A stretch of 64,000 nt of DNA from Palsa-892 sp963751615 (GCA_963751615.1 CAVVVG010000005.1:620001-684000); one strand, 5' to 3'. Shown: positions 43,501-51,653, counted from the stretch's first letter. Numbers and translations: made by a program. Notes: generated from the letters alone by a model not told the origin.

Positions 43501-44199
43501 TCAGTAGCAAGGCGGATAAGGATAATAGCCGCATGGAGGGCGAGCGTAGTATGGCGCCGCATACGCTCCGTAGGCCGCAGCAGCTCCGACTGCCGCGGCT
43601 CCAGCCGCAGCAGCTCCGACGGCCGCCGCACCTGAGTAATACGCACCTCGATAGGCAGTCCGGCGACCGACGCCTGCGAACGACATGGGCGTGAGCGGGC
43701 GCCCGATGATGTCGATAAATACGGAAGCGGCGCCATCGGCACCAGTCAGATCGCCCTCAAGCACATCGATATCAAAGGTAAGCTGGTCGCCCTCGAGTTT
43801 CGGTGTCTTCAGCACGACCACGACATCGCGAATTGTGGAACCATCTTTGCTGAAACCCGACACAGTTGCGTTCGGTGGATCTTTCGCAAAGTTATCGCTC
43901 CCGTTTCCCCAATCCTCAATAATGTGCGCAGTGAGATCGTGTCCGGCTGCACGCACTGGTCGGTCGGCGAATATAATAGAGTTTGGCGCAATTCCAGTGA
44001 GCACCAATTTGCCTCCCCGCAAGCTAACGCCGCGGGAGTTAAGGACGATCAGCGAAGGAACGACATCCGGCTTGGCCACACCGATTGTTTTCTGAAGCGG
44101 TACATGTGGCGGAGCGGCAGGGGCGGTTTGCGCGAAAACTGATCCTGGTGCGCAAAGCGCACCGACGGCGATTACAATACTAAGAGCAATGCGATTCAT
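43501..44199 (-). CDS. Secreted protein with Ala/Gly-rich tail, unknown function
   Basis: 232 residues from ATG 44199. The signal peptide (ALSIVIAVGALCAPGSVFAQT) is followed by a beta-rich domain of ~150 residues (SLIVLNSRGVSLRGGKLVLTGIAPNSIIFADRPVRAAGH, LTFDIDVLEGDLTGADGAASVFIDIIG). The tail is low complexity (YSGAAAVGAAAAGAAAVGAAAAYGAYAAPYY) and ends CGYYPYPPCY with two cysteines. I recognise the domain only as a recurring rhizobial hypothetical. It precedes the sulfatase on the same strand by 103 nt, so may be co-expressed with it. Confidence 0.7.
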   Translation of the reverse strand: MNRIALSIVIAVGALCAPGSVFAQTAPAAPPHVPLQKTIGVAKPDVVPSLIVLNSRGVSLRGGKLVLTGIAPNSIIFADRPVRAAGHDLTAHIIEDWGNGSDNFAKDPPNATVSGFSKDGSTIRDVVVVLKTPKLEGDQLTFDIDVLEGDLTGADGAASVFIDIIGRPLTPMSFAGVGRRTAYRGAYYSGAAAVGAAAAGAAAVGAAAAYGAYAAPYYARPPCGYYPYPPCY

Positions 44200-44807
44200 G
44201 TAATGCACTCCCGGATTATGTGAAGGAATTCATCTTGTTTAAGCTGTCACCATATTGCGAAAGAATCGTGACAAGTTGTTTTGAATGTCTTCCTCTTCCT
44301 ATCAAAGTTCCCGACTTAGGTTTGCGATAACCGCGTAGCCTAAAGACAAACCAACTCGACGAAAAGAATCCGGGCACTCTCTACGGAAGTAAGTGAAGCT
44401 AGCAGTGTCAAAACCTGCGACCTGCCCGACTCGCCAGAGTCGCCGATCAATGTCTGCTTTCGCGGGTAAAATGGACATCGTGATTAGAGTGCACCATGTC
44501 TGCTTATGACGCAAAGCGGACATTCCAACCGTAGCCGCGAATGTCTCTGCTGCGAAGCAAATATATGATGCGTTCAATTGGCGAGCGCAGTCACTAAATT
44601 GTGATCAAAGAGATGGCTCTCGCCTTGGGGCGGCAGATGCGATTAATATCTTCGAAATTGTCTAACGGGAGAGACAAAAAGCGCAAGACCATAATCGCTA
44701 GCAGCAACCGCTCTAATGATCGCTGGGAATTGATGTCCAAGCTCTGACCTGCGCCATATCCATTTTGCTACTGAGCTAAATAACGATCAGTCATCGGAGT
44801 TTCTGTC
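44200..44807. other. Intergenic region with a long dispersed repeat
   Basis: About 610 nt. The middle (44339-44527) is the repeat. The frame 44302-44577 on the minus strand reads ...SALRHKQTW...ILPAKADIDRRLW..., a spurious product familiar from such repeats in Bradyrhizobium-like genomes and not a gene. The rightmost part should hold the promoter of the sulfatase at 44808; no clear ribosome site precedes that gene (ATCGGAGTTTCTGTC). Confidence 0.5.
44339..44527. repeat. Dispersed intergenic repeat, long composite copy
   Basis: The left arm CTAAAGACAAACCAACTCGA ... CTCTCTACGGAAGT resembles the flank and acceptor end of tRNA-Glu (56365-56411, about 34 of 47 positions by eye). The right arm has two inverted core pairs (AATGTCTGCTTT ... 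GGACAT; ATGTCTGCTTA ... AAGCGGACATT). Confidence 0.75.
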
Positions 44808-47315
44808 ATGAAATTCAATCGCACCTTCATTATTGCTTCCTTGTTGCTCACGATTGAAACGACGGCTGCAATTTCCCAACAGATAACAGGCACGCCGGGA
44901 TCGCCAAGCGCCACGACCACAATCGATGGAAAACAGCTTCCGCCGCCCGATCCGAAGTTCGGCGGCGTGATCAAGGACGACGCCCTGCAGTCGAAGCCGT
45001 GGTGGGCGCCGCGCGTCGTGCCCCCGAAGGGCGCGCCGAACGTGCTCCTAATCATCACCGATGACGCCGGCTTCGGCGTGCCGAGCACGTTCGGCGGCGT
45101 GATCCCGACGCCGACGATGGACCGGATCGCGGGCGAGGGACTCCGCTACACGCGAATGTTCTCGACCGCGCTGTGCTCGCCGACCCGCGCCGCGCTGATC
45201 ACCGGCCGCAACCACCACTCGGTGGGCTTCGGCGTGATCGCCGAGCAGTCGACCGGCTTCCCGGGCTACAACTCGATCATCCCAAGGGACAAGGCGACCA
45301 TCGGCCGCATCCTGCTCGACAACGGCTATTCGACCGCGTGGTTCGGCAAGGACCACAACACGCCGGCCTTCGCCGCGAGCCAGGTCGGGCCGTTCGACCA
45401 GTGGCCGACCGGCATGGGCTTCGAGTACTTCTACGGGTTCGTCGGCGGCGATACCAACCAGTGGGAGCCGAATCTCTTCCGCAACACCACGCAGATCTAT
45501 CCGTTCAAGGGGCAAGAAGGGCAGTGGAACTTGATCACGGGGATGGCCGATGACGCCATAGACTACATTAGCCGGATCCACCAGACCGACCCGTCGAAGC
45601 CGATCCTCATCAAGTACGCGCCGGGCGCGACCCACGCGCCGCACCATCCGACCAAGGAGTGGGTGGACAAGATCAGCGCCATGCACCTTTTCGACGACGG
45701 CTACGAGAAGCTGCGCGAGCGCATCTTCGCCAACCAGAAAAAGCTCGGCATCGTCCCGCAGGACGCGACGCTCACGCCGTGGCCCAAGGACGTGCTGAAG
45801 CTCTGGGACGAGCTCAGCCCCGAGGCGAAGAAGCTGTTCATCCGCCAAGTCGAGGTGTTCGCCGCGTATGCCGCCTACAGCGACTACGAGATCGGGCGCG
45901 TGATCCAGCACTTCCAGGATCTCGGCCGGCTCGATAACACGCTAATCATCTACATCAACGGTGACAACGGGACTAGCGCCGAAGGCGGGCCGCTCGGGAC
46001 GCCGAACGAGGTCGCATTCTTCAACGGCCTCAATGAGCTCCCCGTCGAGGTCCAGATGAAGTTCTACGACGTCTGGGGAACGCAGTACACGTACAACCAC
46101 ATGTCCGCGGGTTGGTCGTGGGCGTTCGACACGCCGTTCGACTGGTTCAAGCAGAACGCGTCGCGGCTGGGCGGCATCAACCAGAACATGGTCGTGTCGT
46201 GGCCGGCTCGCATCAAGGACAAGGGCGGCGTTCGCGACCAGTTCATGCACGTGAACGACGTGGTGCCGACGATCCTCGAGGCCGCCGGCATCAAAGCGCC
46301 CGAGTACGTCGACGGCATCAAGCAAGCGCCGATGGAAGGGACGAGCTTCCTCTACACCTTCGACCAAGGGAACGCCAAGGCGTCGTCGCGGCACAAGTTG
46401 CAGTACTTCGAGATGATGGGCCAGTGGGCGCTGTATGACGACGGCTGGCTGCTCTCGACCAAGGTCAATCGCGCGCCTTGGGAAGCGTTCGGCCCCGCCA
46501 ACCCGGATCCGCTCAACAAACAGGTCTTCCAGCTCTACGACTTGCACAAGAACTGGAACCAGACGGACGACGTTGCGGCGAAGTACCCGCAGAAGGTCAC
46601 GGAGCTGAGAACGAAGTTCGTCGCCGAGGCGAAGAAGTATCAGGTCTTCCCGATGGATGCCTCGGTGGCGGCCCGAATCGTCGCGCCGCGCCCGAACATC
46701 ACCGCGGGCCGCACTGAGTTCGTCTACACGCGGCCGATGACGGGCCTGCCGCAGGGCGATTCGCCGTTCCTGCTGGATGCCTCGTACGCGATCACCGCCG
46801 ATATCGAGGTGCCGCAGGGCGGCGCCGAAGGCATGATCGTGACCTCGGGCGGCCGCTTCGGGGGCTATGGCTTCTACCTGCTGAACGGCAAGCCGGTGTT
46901 CCTGTGGAACATGGTCGACCTCGAACGCATAAAGTGGGAAGGCCCGGACGCGCTATCGCCGGGGCGGCATACGGTCGAGTTTGACTTCAAGTACGAAGGC
47001 CTCGGCGCCGGCACGCTCGCGTTCAACAACTTCAGCGGCCTTGGTCGGCCCGGCACGGGCACCCTCAAGGTCGACGGCAAGGAGGTCGCGACTAAGCGGA
47101 TGGAGAAAACGCTGCCGATGATCCTGCAGTGGGACGAGAGCTTCGACATCGGCTCCGACACGCTGACCGGCGTCAACGACGCGGACTACCAGCCGCCGTT
47201 CGCGCTCACCGCGAAGCTCAACAAGCTGACGATCAAGGTCGATCGCCCGCAGCTCTCCGCTGCGGACATCAAGAAGCTTGAGGCGGCGATGCAGGAGAAG
47301 GCGAAAGCCGATTGA
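44808..47315 (+). CDS. Large periplasmic arylsulfatase in GC-rich DNA
   Basis: 835 residues. Signal peptide residues 1-~24 (TFIIASLLLTIETTAAISQQ). Sulfatase fold: VLLIITDDAGFGVPSTFGG (Asp-Asp metal ligands); the formylglycine motif CSPTRAALITGRNHHSVGFG, canonical CxPxR; AWFGKDHNTP; NGDNGTSAEGG; and a C-terminal ~150-residue beta-sandwich after residue 640 (ITADIEVPQGGAEGMIVTSGGRFGGYGFYLLNGKPVF). The architecture matches the long arylsulfatases found in actinobacteria and proteobacteria. From about 44,930 on, the DNA is clearly GC-richer (third positions nearly all G/C) than both its own first ~40 codons and its neighbours, so the body was probably acquired. It cleaves sulfate esters and needs FGE-type maturation from outside the window. 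Confidence 0.92.
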   Translation: MKFNRTFIIASLLLTIETTAAISQQITGTPGSPSATTTIDGKQLPPPDPKFGGVIKDDALQSKPWWAPRVVPPKGAPNVLLIITDDAGFGVPSTFGGVIPTPTMDRIAGEGLRYTRMFSTALCSPTRAALITGRNHHSVGFGVIAEQSTGFPGYNSIIPRDKATIGRILLDNGYSTAWFGKDHNTPAFAASQVGPFDQWPTGMGFEYFYGFVGGDTNQWEPNLFRNTTQIYPFKGQEGQWNLITGMADDAIDYISRIHQTDPSKPILIKYAPGATHAPHHPTKEWVDKISAMHLFDDGYEKLRERIFANQKKLGIVPQDATLTPWPKDVLKLWDELSPEAKKLFIRQVEVFAAYAAYSDYEIGRVIQHFQDLGRLDNTLIIYINGDNGTSAEGGPLGTPNEVAFFNGLNELPVEVQMKFYDVWGTQYTYNHMSAGWSWAFDTPFDWFKQNASRLGGINQNMVVSWPARIKDKGGVRDQFMHVNDVVPTILEAAGIKAPEYVDGIKQAPMEGTSFLYTFDQGNAKASSRHKLQYFEMMGQWALYDDGWLLSTKVNRAPWEAFGPANPDPLNKQVFQLYDLHKNWNQTDDVAAKYPQKVTELRTKFVAEAKKYQVFPMDASVAARIVAPRPNITAGRTEFVYTRPMTGLPQGDSPFLLDASYAITADIEVPQGGAEGMIVTSGGRFGGYGFYLLNGKPVFLWNMVDLERIKWEGPDALSPGRHTVEFDFKYEGLGAGTLAFNNFSGLGRPGTGTLKVDGKEVATKRMEKTLPMILQWDESFDIGSDTLTGVNDADYQPPFALTAKLNKLTIKVDRPQLSAADIKKLEAAMQEKAKAD

Positions 47316-47478
47316 TCGCCCCCGGAGCGCGAAGCGCGCAGAAGGGATTGACAACCAGTCTTTACTATTTGGCTGGCTCTTCGTCACCGGCCTCGGCGTG
47401 ATGGGTTTTGGCGCAGAAAGTGGAAGGGCGTCGTTGCTATCATCGCCACCTGATCAAGAACTCCTGATCGGATTTCGG

Positions 47479-47508
47479 AGAGACCGCCGCGAGGCGGTCT
47501 TTTTCTTT
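47479..47508 (+). terminator. Intrinsic terminator downstream of the large sulfatase
   Basis: Stem GAGACCGCC/GGCGGTCT with tetraloop-like GCGA, followed by TTTTTCTTTT. 165 nt beyond the sulfatase stop with no gene between, so the transcript would have a long 3' tail. Confidence 0.8.
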
Positions 47509-47525
47509 TGCGTGGGTAATTTCGT

Positions 47526-47620
47526 GAATGTCTGCCCGCTTTGAGTCCAATGCAGACGTAAGATCTCTTAATTGTAATGTCTGCTTTACCCCTGAAAGCA
47601 GACATTGATCGGCATCTCAT
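47526..47620. repeat. Dispersed intergenic repeat
   Basis: AATGTCTGCCCGCTTTGAGT ... CCAATGCAGACGT and AATGTCTGCTTTACCCCTGA ... AAGCAGACATT: two inverted core pairs, followed by GATCGGCATCTCAT. Immediately 3' of the sulfatase terminator. Confidence 0.75.
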
Positions 47621-47643
47621 CCGAACATCAGGGCAAATCAATC

Positions 47644-48162
47644 TTAATTCCGCTTAATGGGCAAAATTGCTAGTTTTATTTTACTGGTTTCGACGCCGCT
47701 GAACTGAACAATCGCCGGGCCATCACCCAATTCGAAACGAACGCTCTTTCGCAGATCCGCGCAGCCACGTTTTCCGGTACTGCCAAGTGATTTTAGGAAA
47801 GCATCATTCTGGATTACATCGATCCAGGCATCGTCAGATAGCGTCAACTGATAGAACCCCGGATTTTCCACCGAGCCAATTATCAATAACCCGGCGAAGG
47901 TTTCTGAGTTCGTAGGCTGACGTTCTGGCGATCGGCTGAATTGCACATCGTCGAACTTCTTTAGGCTGAGTACGATTGCTTGCGTTGGGGATAGCTTTAT
48001 CGTCTCGCCGCTTCGAACATTCATGGGGTCGGCCGCCGCAAAGAGGTTACGCTCGGTAGCAACCGACCATGCGAACTGTTCGCAGGCATCGGTGGTTTGC
48101 GCCTCCGCAGACCACGTTGACGACAACAACAAGAATGCAACACCTATTAATTCTAGAAGCAT
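47644..48162 (-). CDS. Secreted hypothetical protein of a Bradyrhizobium-type family
   Basis: 172 residues. The signal peptide (ELIGVAFLLLSSTWSAEA) is followed by ACEQFAWSVATERNLFAAADPMNVRSGETIKLSPTQAIVLSLKKFDDVQFSRSPERQP, ENPGFYQLTLSDDAWIDVIQNDAFLKS, and GCADLRKSVRFELGDGPAIVQFSGVETSKIKLAILP. I recognise this pattern (CxxFAW...GYYQVTLS-EAWIDV...C...RKSVRF) from conserved rhizobial hypotheticals but no function is known. Two Cys may form a disulfide. Stands alone. Confidence 0.78.
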   Translation of the reverse strand: MLLELIGVAFLLLSSTWSAEAQTTDACEQFAWSVATERNLFAAADPMNVRSGETIKLSPTQAIVLSLKKFDDVQFSRSPERQPTNSETFAGLLIIGSVENPGFYQLTLSDDAWIDVIQNDAFLKSLGSTGKRGCADLRKSVRFELGDGPAIVQFSGVETSKIKLAILPIKRN

Positions 48163-48210
48163 TCAATCCACCGCAATTATAACATCACAATCTCGACACG
48201 CGGACCCATT

Positions 48211-49035
48211 TCAGATGGCCCCGACGACACCAAGCCAGAGGAATGCGAGCGACACCATTGTCAGATGCATGTCGGCAATGACAATCCGCCTGCCGTGCTG
48301 CTTGTAGAATCGTTTGATGCCGGCATATCGCGGGGAGAGCGGCGTGAGCGCCGCGAGCACGAAGCCCATGGTGTTGACGCAGAAGATGACAACCGTGAGG
48401 TTCAGCGCGGAATACTGGGACCGTGCGCCGGGGGCCGCGAATGCGACGATGGCGGTGTACGCCAGTGCGAGACCCGTGCCCACGGCTGCCGAGAGATACG
48501 TTTCCCTGATCCGCAAGAGACCCAGGCCATCGGCAGCCATTGCGATGATCACGGATCCGAGAAGTAGAGATGCGGGCAGAAGAAAGTAGAGAACGTAGGC
48601 GAGGCGATCGAGTCCATTCGCCTGAAGGAGCGGCAGCAGCGCGAACCAGGATATAAAGACCGTGCGGTATTCGATGGTCGAGGCGAGGCTAAAATGGACG
48701 CGCGGCACTAAGTCGCCGCTCGTGTCGGCGCGCGGCATGTAGGAGATCAGGAAGGCGTTGCCGATCCAGAAGAGGTAGGCCACCAGGAACATCACGACGA
48801 CGGTGTCGAGGGAGCTCCCGACGACGCCGGGCTGGTCCCGCGCGAGGGTCACGACAAGCACTATCCCGGTGAAGGCGAAGCCGGCAAGGCTGGCCATGAT
48901 CCCCACGTGGAGCTTTGCTGTCTCGTGGAGCATCCATGGGAACCTATCGCGCTGAGCTGAGCCGCGGCGGCCCGCGGCAAGCACCGCCACCAGGCCGATA
49001 GCCGCCGTGAGAAGGAAACCCAGGACTGCCCACAT
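48211..49035 (-). CDS. Seven- to eight-helix membrane protein, unknown
   Basis: 274 residues, hydrophobic throughout, with helices at about 3-22, 44-64, 79-98, 125-145, 150-170, 185-205, 212-235 and 255-273. Polar signatures: DRFPWMLHETAKLHVGIMAS, LISYMPRADTSGDLVPRVHFSL, SPRYAGIKRFYKQHGRRIVIADMHL. No family recognised and no catalytic motif. GC-rich like the sulfatase body, which hints at a shared foreign origin. Confidence 0.7.
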   Translation of the reverse strand: MWAVLGFLLTAAIGLVAVLAAGRRGSAQRDRFPWMLHETAKLHVGIMASLAGFAFTGIVLVVTLARDQPGVVGSSLDTVVVMFLVAYLFWIGNAFLISYMPRADTSGDLVPRVHFSLASTIEYRTVFISWFALLPLLQANGLDRLAYVLYFLLPASLLLGSVIIAMAADGLGLLRIRETYLSAAVGTGLALAYTAIVAFAAPGARSQYSALNLTVVIFCVNTMGFVLAALTPLSPRYAGIKRFYKQHGRRIVIADMHLTMVSLAFLWLGVVGAI

Positions 49036-49173
49036 CTTCGGTAACCTCTGACGGAGGATCGGTGCGGCGAACGGCTAGGTTATCCTCTCATACCGCGACG
49101 GGGTGCCTCAAGAACGCCGGCGCGGGCACGGCCCATTCGGTTCCGGCGTGAGGCGATATGGCCAATTATCGAT
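49036..49173. other. Short spacer before a long repeat
   Basis: No gene or site recognised apart from the promoter region that must serve the membrane protein. Confidence 0.3.
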
Positions 49174-49460
49174 CTGCTCCGGATGTCCGCTTTGGGTCAA
49201 TGATAGTCTGTGACTTTACTAAGTATTTGATTTTATGGGCGCTCCCTACGGAAGTGCATGAAGCCAGCAGTTTCAATAACTTATCCAAAAGGTTTGGGCA
49301 AAAGTCCGTCATTGTTATTCAATATGTTTCAGTATCGACGCCCAAACCTTTAGGACCACCGATCAATATCGGCTTTCGGGGGTACAGCGGACATTATTAT
49401 AAGACAGTGTCACGTCCGCTTTTGACCCAAAGCGGACATCGGCCGGTCGCTCAATGAGCT
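49174..49460. repeat. Dispersed intergenic repeat, longest copy
   Basis: Begins GGATGTCCGCTTTGGGTCAA, contains the long arm at 49238-49286 (near identical to 34938-34986), an internal inverted pair (CCAAAAGGTTTGGGC ... GCCCAAACCTTTAGG), and ends with CACGTCCGCTTTTGACCC / AAAGCGGACATC. It fills most of the gap between the membrane protein and the small membrane ORF. Confidence 0.8.
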
Positions 49461-49566
49461 GCATTGGGCTCACCTTCGTTTGTTGTTTCGCGCAGAAAAG
49501 AGACCGCCAACTGAGTCGCTTCCGAGAAACTTAGTTATCGGCCACGATCTTTTCGAAAGAATACAG

Positions 49567-49686
49567 CTAGCAGCACAACCCGAAGTTCGACCAAATTAAC
49601 GCAAACACCAGTAGCGTCACAATGAATGTGATAGCCAGTGGCGTTTCCGTAGCAGCAGTATCAGCTAACTCAGTAAGACTTTCCAT
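49567..49686 (-). CDS. Tiny single-pass membrane protein
   Basis: 39 residues: acidic/polar start MESLTELADTAATETPLA, then one transmembrane helix (ITFIVTLLVFALIWSNFGL) and ending CC. AGGAGG stands five bases before the ATG, an exceptionally strong ribosome site, which is the main support. The terminal Cys pair could be lipidated or bind metal (speculative). Upstream on the same strand, 47 nt away, is another small gene (49734-49982). Confidence 0.6.
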   Translation of the reverse strand: MESLTELADTAATETPLAITFIVTLLVFALIWSNFGLCC

Positions 49687-49733
49687 CGATACCTCCTATG
49701 AATGGAATTGCATCACTTCACTAATCCCGTGTT

Positions 49734-49982
49734 TCACCTGAGAGAGCTCCATTTCGACATCAGGTGGCTCATCATCTCGCGCTCGAGATCATCGGTGATG
49801 TGCCCACACCCACCCCGCCGGGTGATAATGCTTGCGATTTCTCGATCGAACTGCCTCTGACGCGACTCAAAAATAGTGTCGAAGATGCGCCGCAGAACAC
49901 CAGTTTTGTTCACAATGGCTCCGCTCTTGGTGGAAACCTCACCGCCCGAGGTGAAATCCCGGTGATGTGCTACGTAAGTCAT
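49734..49982 (-). CDS. Small basic protein of a rhizobial family
   Basis: 82 residues from ATG 49982 (GGAG 8 nt upstream). TGVLRRIFDTIFESRQRQFDREIASIITRRGG...HITDDLEREMMSHLM is a pattern I recognise from small Bradyrhizobium-type proteins (RRI(F/Y)D...SRQRQ.DR.IA...GG..TDD(L/I)ER); function unknown. Likely cotranscribed with the 39-residue membrane protein downstream. The frame extends upstream into repeat copy 1 and that part is not native. Confidence 0.65.
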   Translation of the reverse strand: MTYVAHHRDFTSGGEVSTKSGAIVNKTGVLRRIFDTIFESRQRQFDREIASIITRRGGCGHITDDLEREMMSHLMSKWSSLR

Positions 49983-50028
49983 GTGTCCATCTCCATTCAA
50001 TTTCAGCGTTGCAGCGATGCGCGCGTTA

Positions 50029-50160
50029 GGCGGTTTCCTAAGCTTGGTTGAGGCGAATGCGAATGACTGGACGTCCGCATTCCTTGACATCACGTCTAAA
50101 ATTCGAGAGGCCTATGAGAGGGCGTCCAGATCTGATGCTCAGGCGTCCGCGGCGGTTGCT
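50029..50160 (+). repeat. AraC-operator-like repeat, copy 1
   Basis: Reads toward the decayed AraC gene start at 50185. Contains CGTCC/CGTCT at 50072, 50093, 50123 and 50144: two pairs, each 21 bp apart, separated by 30 bp. Nearly identical in its left ~75 bases to the inverse of copy 2, and along its full length similar to copy 3 (55188-55328). Confidence 0.8.
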
Positions 50161-50184
50161 TGATCGTCCGCGAGAGGAATTGGC

Positions 50185-50241
50185 ATGGGAACCGACCCGC
50201 TATCAGACACGTTGCGGGCGCCGACTGCCAGACTGATCTGA
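50185..50241 (+). pseudogene. 5' remnant of a second AraC-family regulator gene
   Basis: ATG 50185 with GAGAGGA upstream gives MGTDPLSDTLRAPTARLI then stop. This matches the opening of cupin-AraC regulators (x-x-D-x-LSD-x-LR-x-VRL) and sits at the same place relative to repeat copy 1 as the intact regulator (55330) does to copy 3. After the stop nothing of the gene remains. Confidence 0.6.
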
Positions 50242-50391
50242 TTAGCTCGTTGCGGGATTTTCCAACCAACTTGCAAACTGACTCGCACCTTTTTCGAAAG
50301 TTGCGGCTTGCACATTTCTGGCGAAATTATCTAATCCGCTTGTAAGCAATCTTACGAATTCAATACCGCACTAAATTGAGATCCTCCGAAT

Positions 50392-50474
50392 TGCGGACGT
50401 AGTGTCAAGTAATGCGGACGTCCAGTCATTCGCATTCGCCTCAACCAAGCTTAGGAAACCGCCAAACGCGCAAG
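50392..50474 (-). repeat. AraC-operator-like repeat, copy 2 (inverted)
   Basis: Reverse complement of copy 1 over ~80 bases. The minus strand carries GACGTCCGCATT and ACGTCCGCAATT half-sites whose CGTCC cores (complement at 50395-50399 and 50416-50420) are 21 bp apart. It lies 47-130 nt upstream of the GFA gene (50521). Confidence 0.8.
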
Positions 50475-50520
50475 CGACGCCGGCATCATACTGGCCGCTT
50501 GGTGAAATGAGGTAGGGACA

Positions 50521-50946
50521 ATGATGATACACAAGGGCGAATGTTTCTGCGGGACTGTTAAGATCGAAGTGTCGGGGGAACCCGAAGGCATGGGGTATTG
50601 CCATTGCCAATCATGTCGTTCGTGGTCAGGCGGACCTGTCAACGCTTTTACGCTTTGGAAACCTGATGCCGTTCGAGTTACGACCGGTGCCGAATATATT
50701 GGGACATTCCAGAAGACGGCAGTGAGCCAGCGGCAATACTGCAAGAAGTGTGGAGGCCATTTGATGACCAATCACCCTCCGCTGGGATTGGTCGATGTAT
50801 ATGCGGCTACACTACCTACGTTGAAGTTTAGCCCAGGCGTCCACATCAACTACGCCGAGACCGTTCTGCCGATGCGGGACGGATTCCCAAAGCTGAAAGA
50901 TTTTCCCACTGAATTCGGCGGATCTGGCGAGCAGATAGCGGAGTAG
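50521..50946 (+). CDS. GFA-family zinc protein
   Basis: 141 residues. GFA/Mss4-like fold with GECFCGTVKIEV, GYCHCQSCRSWSGGPVNAFTLW and YCKKCGGHLMTNHPPLGLVD: three Cys pairs for zinc. Different subgroup from the protein at 31546. The GAGGTAGGG ribosome site precedes tandem ATGs (50521/50524). First gene of the repeat-bracketed module, with operator-like copy 2 directly upstream. Confidence 0.88.
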   Translation: MMIHKGECFCGTVKIEVSGEPEGMGYCHCQSCRSWSGGPVNAFTLWKPDAVRVTTGAEYIGTFQKTAVSQRQYCKKCGGHLMTNHPPLGLVDVYAATLPTLKFSPGVHINYAETVLPMRDGFPKLKDFPTEFGGSGEQIAE

Positions 50947-50957
50947 CGCAAGGTTCG

Positions 50958-51030
50958 CATCGGGTCAAAGACGAAAATAGCAGAATGTCCACCTAGTCTG
51001 CTTGACCCCGATGAGCAGACATTAGTGCAC
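50958..51030. repeat. Dispersed intergenic repeat
   Basis: GGGTCAAAGACGAAAATAGC, AGAATGTCCACCTAGTCTGC, TTGACCCCGATGAGCAGACATTA: core motifs of the family in the gap between the GFA and CMD genes. Confidence 0.55.
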
Positions 51031-51046
51031 GCAAGAGGTCAACTAA

Positions 51047-51592
51047 ATGACAGCCCGCATTGCGCCAACTGAGCCCCCGTATTCCGCGGCCATACAAACT
51101 GTGTTTGACAGAGTCATGCCGCCTGGCGTGCCACCTCTGATCCTTTTCACGACGCTCGCGCGTGACGCATGCCTCTTCGAGCGTTTCAGCAACGGCAGCC
51201 TTCTCGATAAGGGACGTTTGACCCTGCGCCAACGGGAGATTGTCATCGATCGAATTACGGCACTATCGGGATCTGAGTATGAATGGGGTATCCATATTGC
51301 CTTTTTCGCTCAACGGATCGGTCTCAATGAGGCCCAGCGGTACTCGCTTGTTCGGGGAAGTTCCAACGATGCGTGTTGGTCTCCCGAAGACCGCCTCCTC
51401 ATCCAGACGTGCGATATGCTTCATGCGAGTTGCAATCTCGATGATGCCCTTTGGAGCCAACTGCAAATCGTTTTCAGCGAGGAAGCGCTGATCGAGATTT
51501 TAATGCTTGCTGGGTTCTATCGAATGGTGAGCTATCTTACGAATGCCCTGCGTCTCCCTTTAGAGAGCTATTCTGTAAGGTTTCCCGCATGA
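51047..51592 (+). CDS. Carboxymuconolactone decarboxylase-family protein
   Basis: 181 residues, CMD/AhpD-like: PLILFTTLARDACLFERFSNGSLLDKGRLTLRQREIVIDRITALSGSEYEWGIHIAFFAQRIGL is the core of the larger CMD subgroup (REIVIxRxTAxxxxxYEWxxH), in which SEYEW-H replaces the redox CxxC. Likely not a peroxidase; function unknown, with relatives often beside AraC regulators and hydrolases. Same strand as GFA upstream and DUF1326 downstream (61 nt). Confidence 0.88.
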   Translation: MTARIAPTEPPYSAAIQTVFDRVMPPGVPPLILFTTLARDACLFERFSNGSLLDKGRLTLRQREIVIDRITALSGSEYEWGIHIAFFAQRIGLNEAQRYSLVRGSSNDACWSPEDRLLIQTCDMLHASCNLDDALWSQLQIVFSEEALIEILMLAGFYRMVSYLTNALRLPLESYSVRFPA

Positions 51593-51653
51593 TGTCGGTT
51601 TCAAATCACTAGGAGCTTCTGAATGAGTGCGTGCTCCGTTCATAAGGTGGACA

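Noticed and set aside
44302..44577. Small protein with ILPAKADIDRRLW
   Set aside because: Translation of the dispersed repeat; such products are recurrent false genes.
45048..46547. Long minus-strand frames inside the large sulfatase
   Set aside because: High GC3 creates open antisense frames; no motif or ribosome site, and Arg/Val-rich nonsense composition.
49981..50163. Frame FLSLVEANANDWTSA... in repeat copies 1, 2 and 3
   Set aside because: Open in all copies only because the DNA is repeated; in copy 3 the segment is plainly the regulator's promoter region and the half-site spacing explains conservation better.
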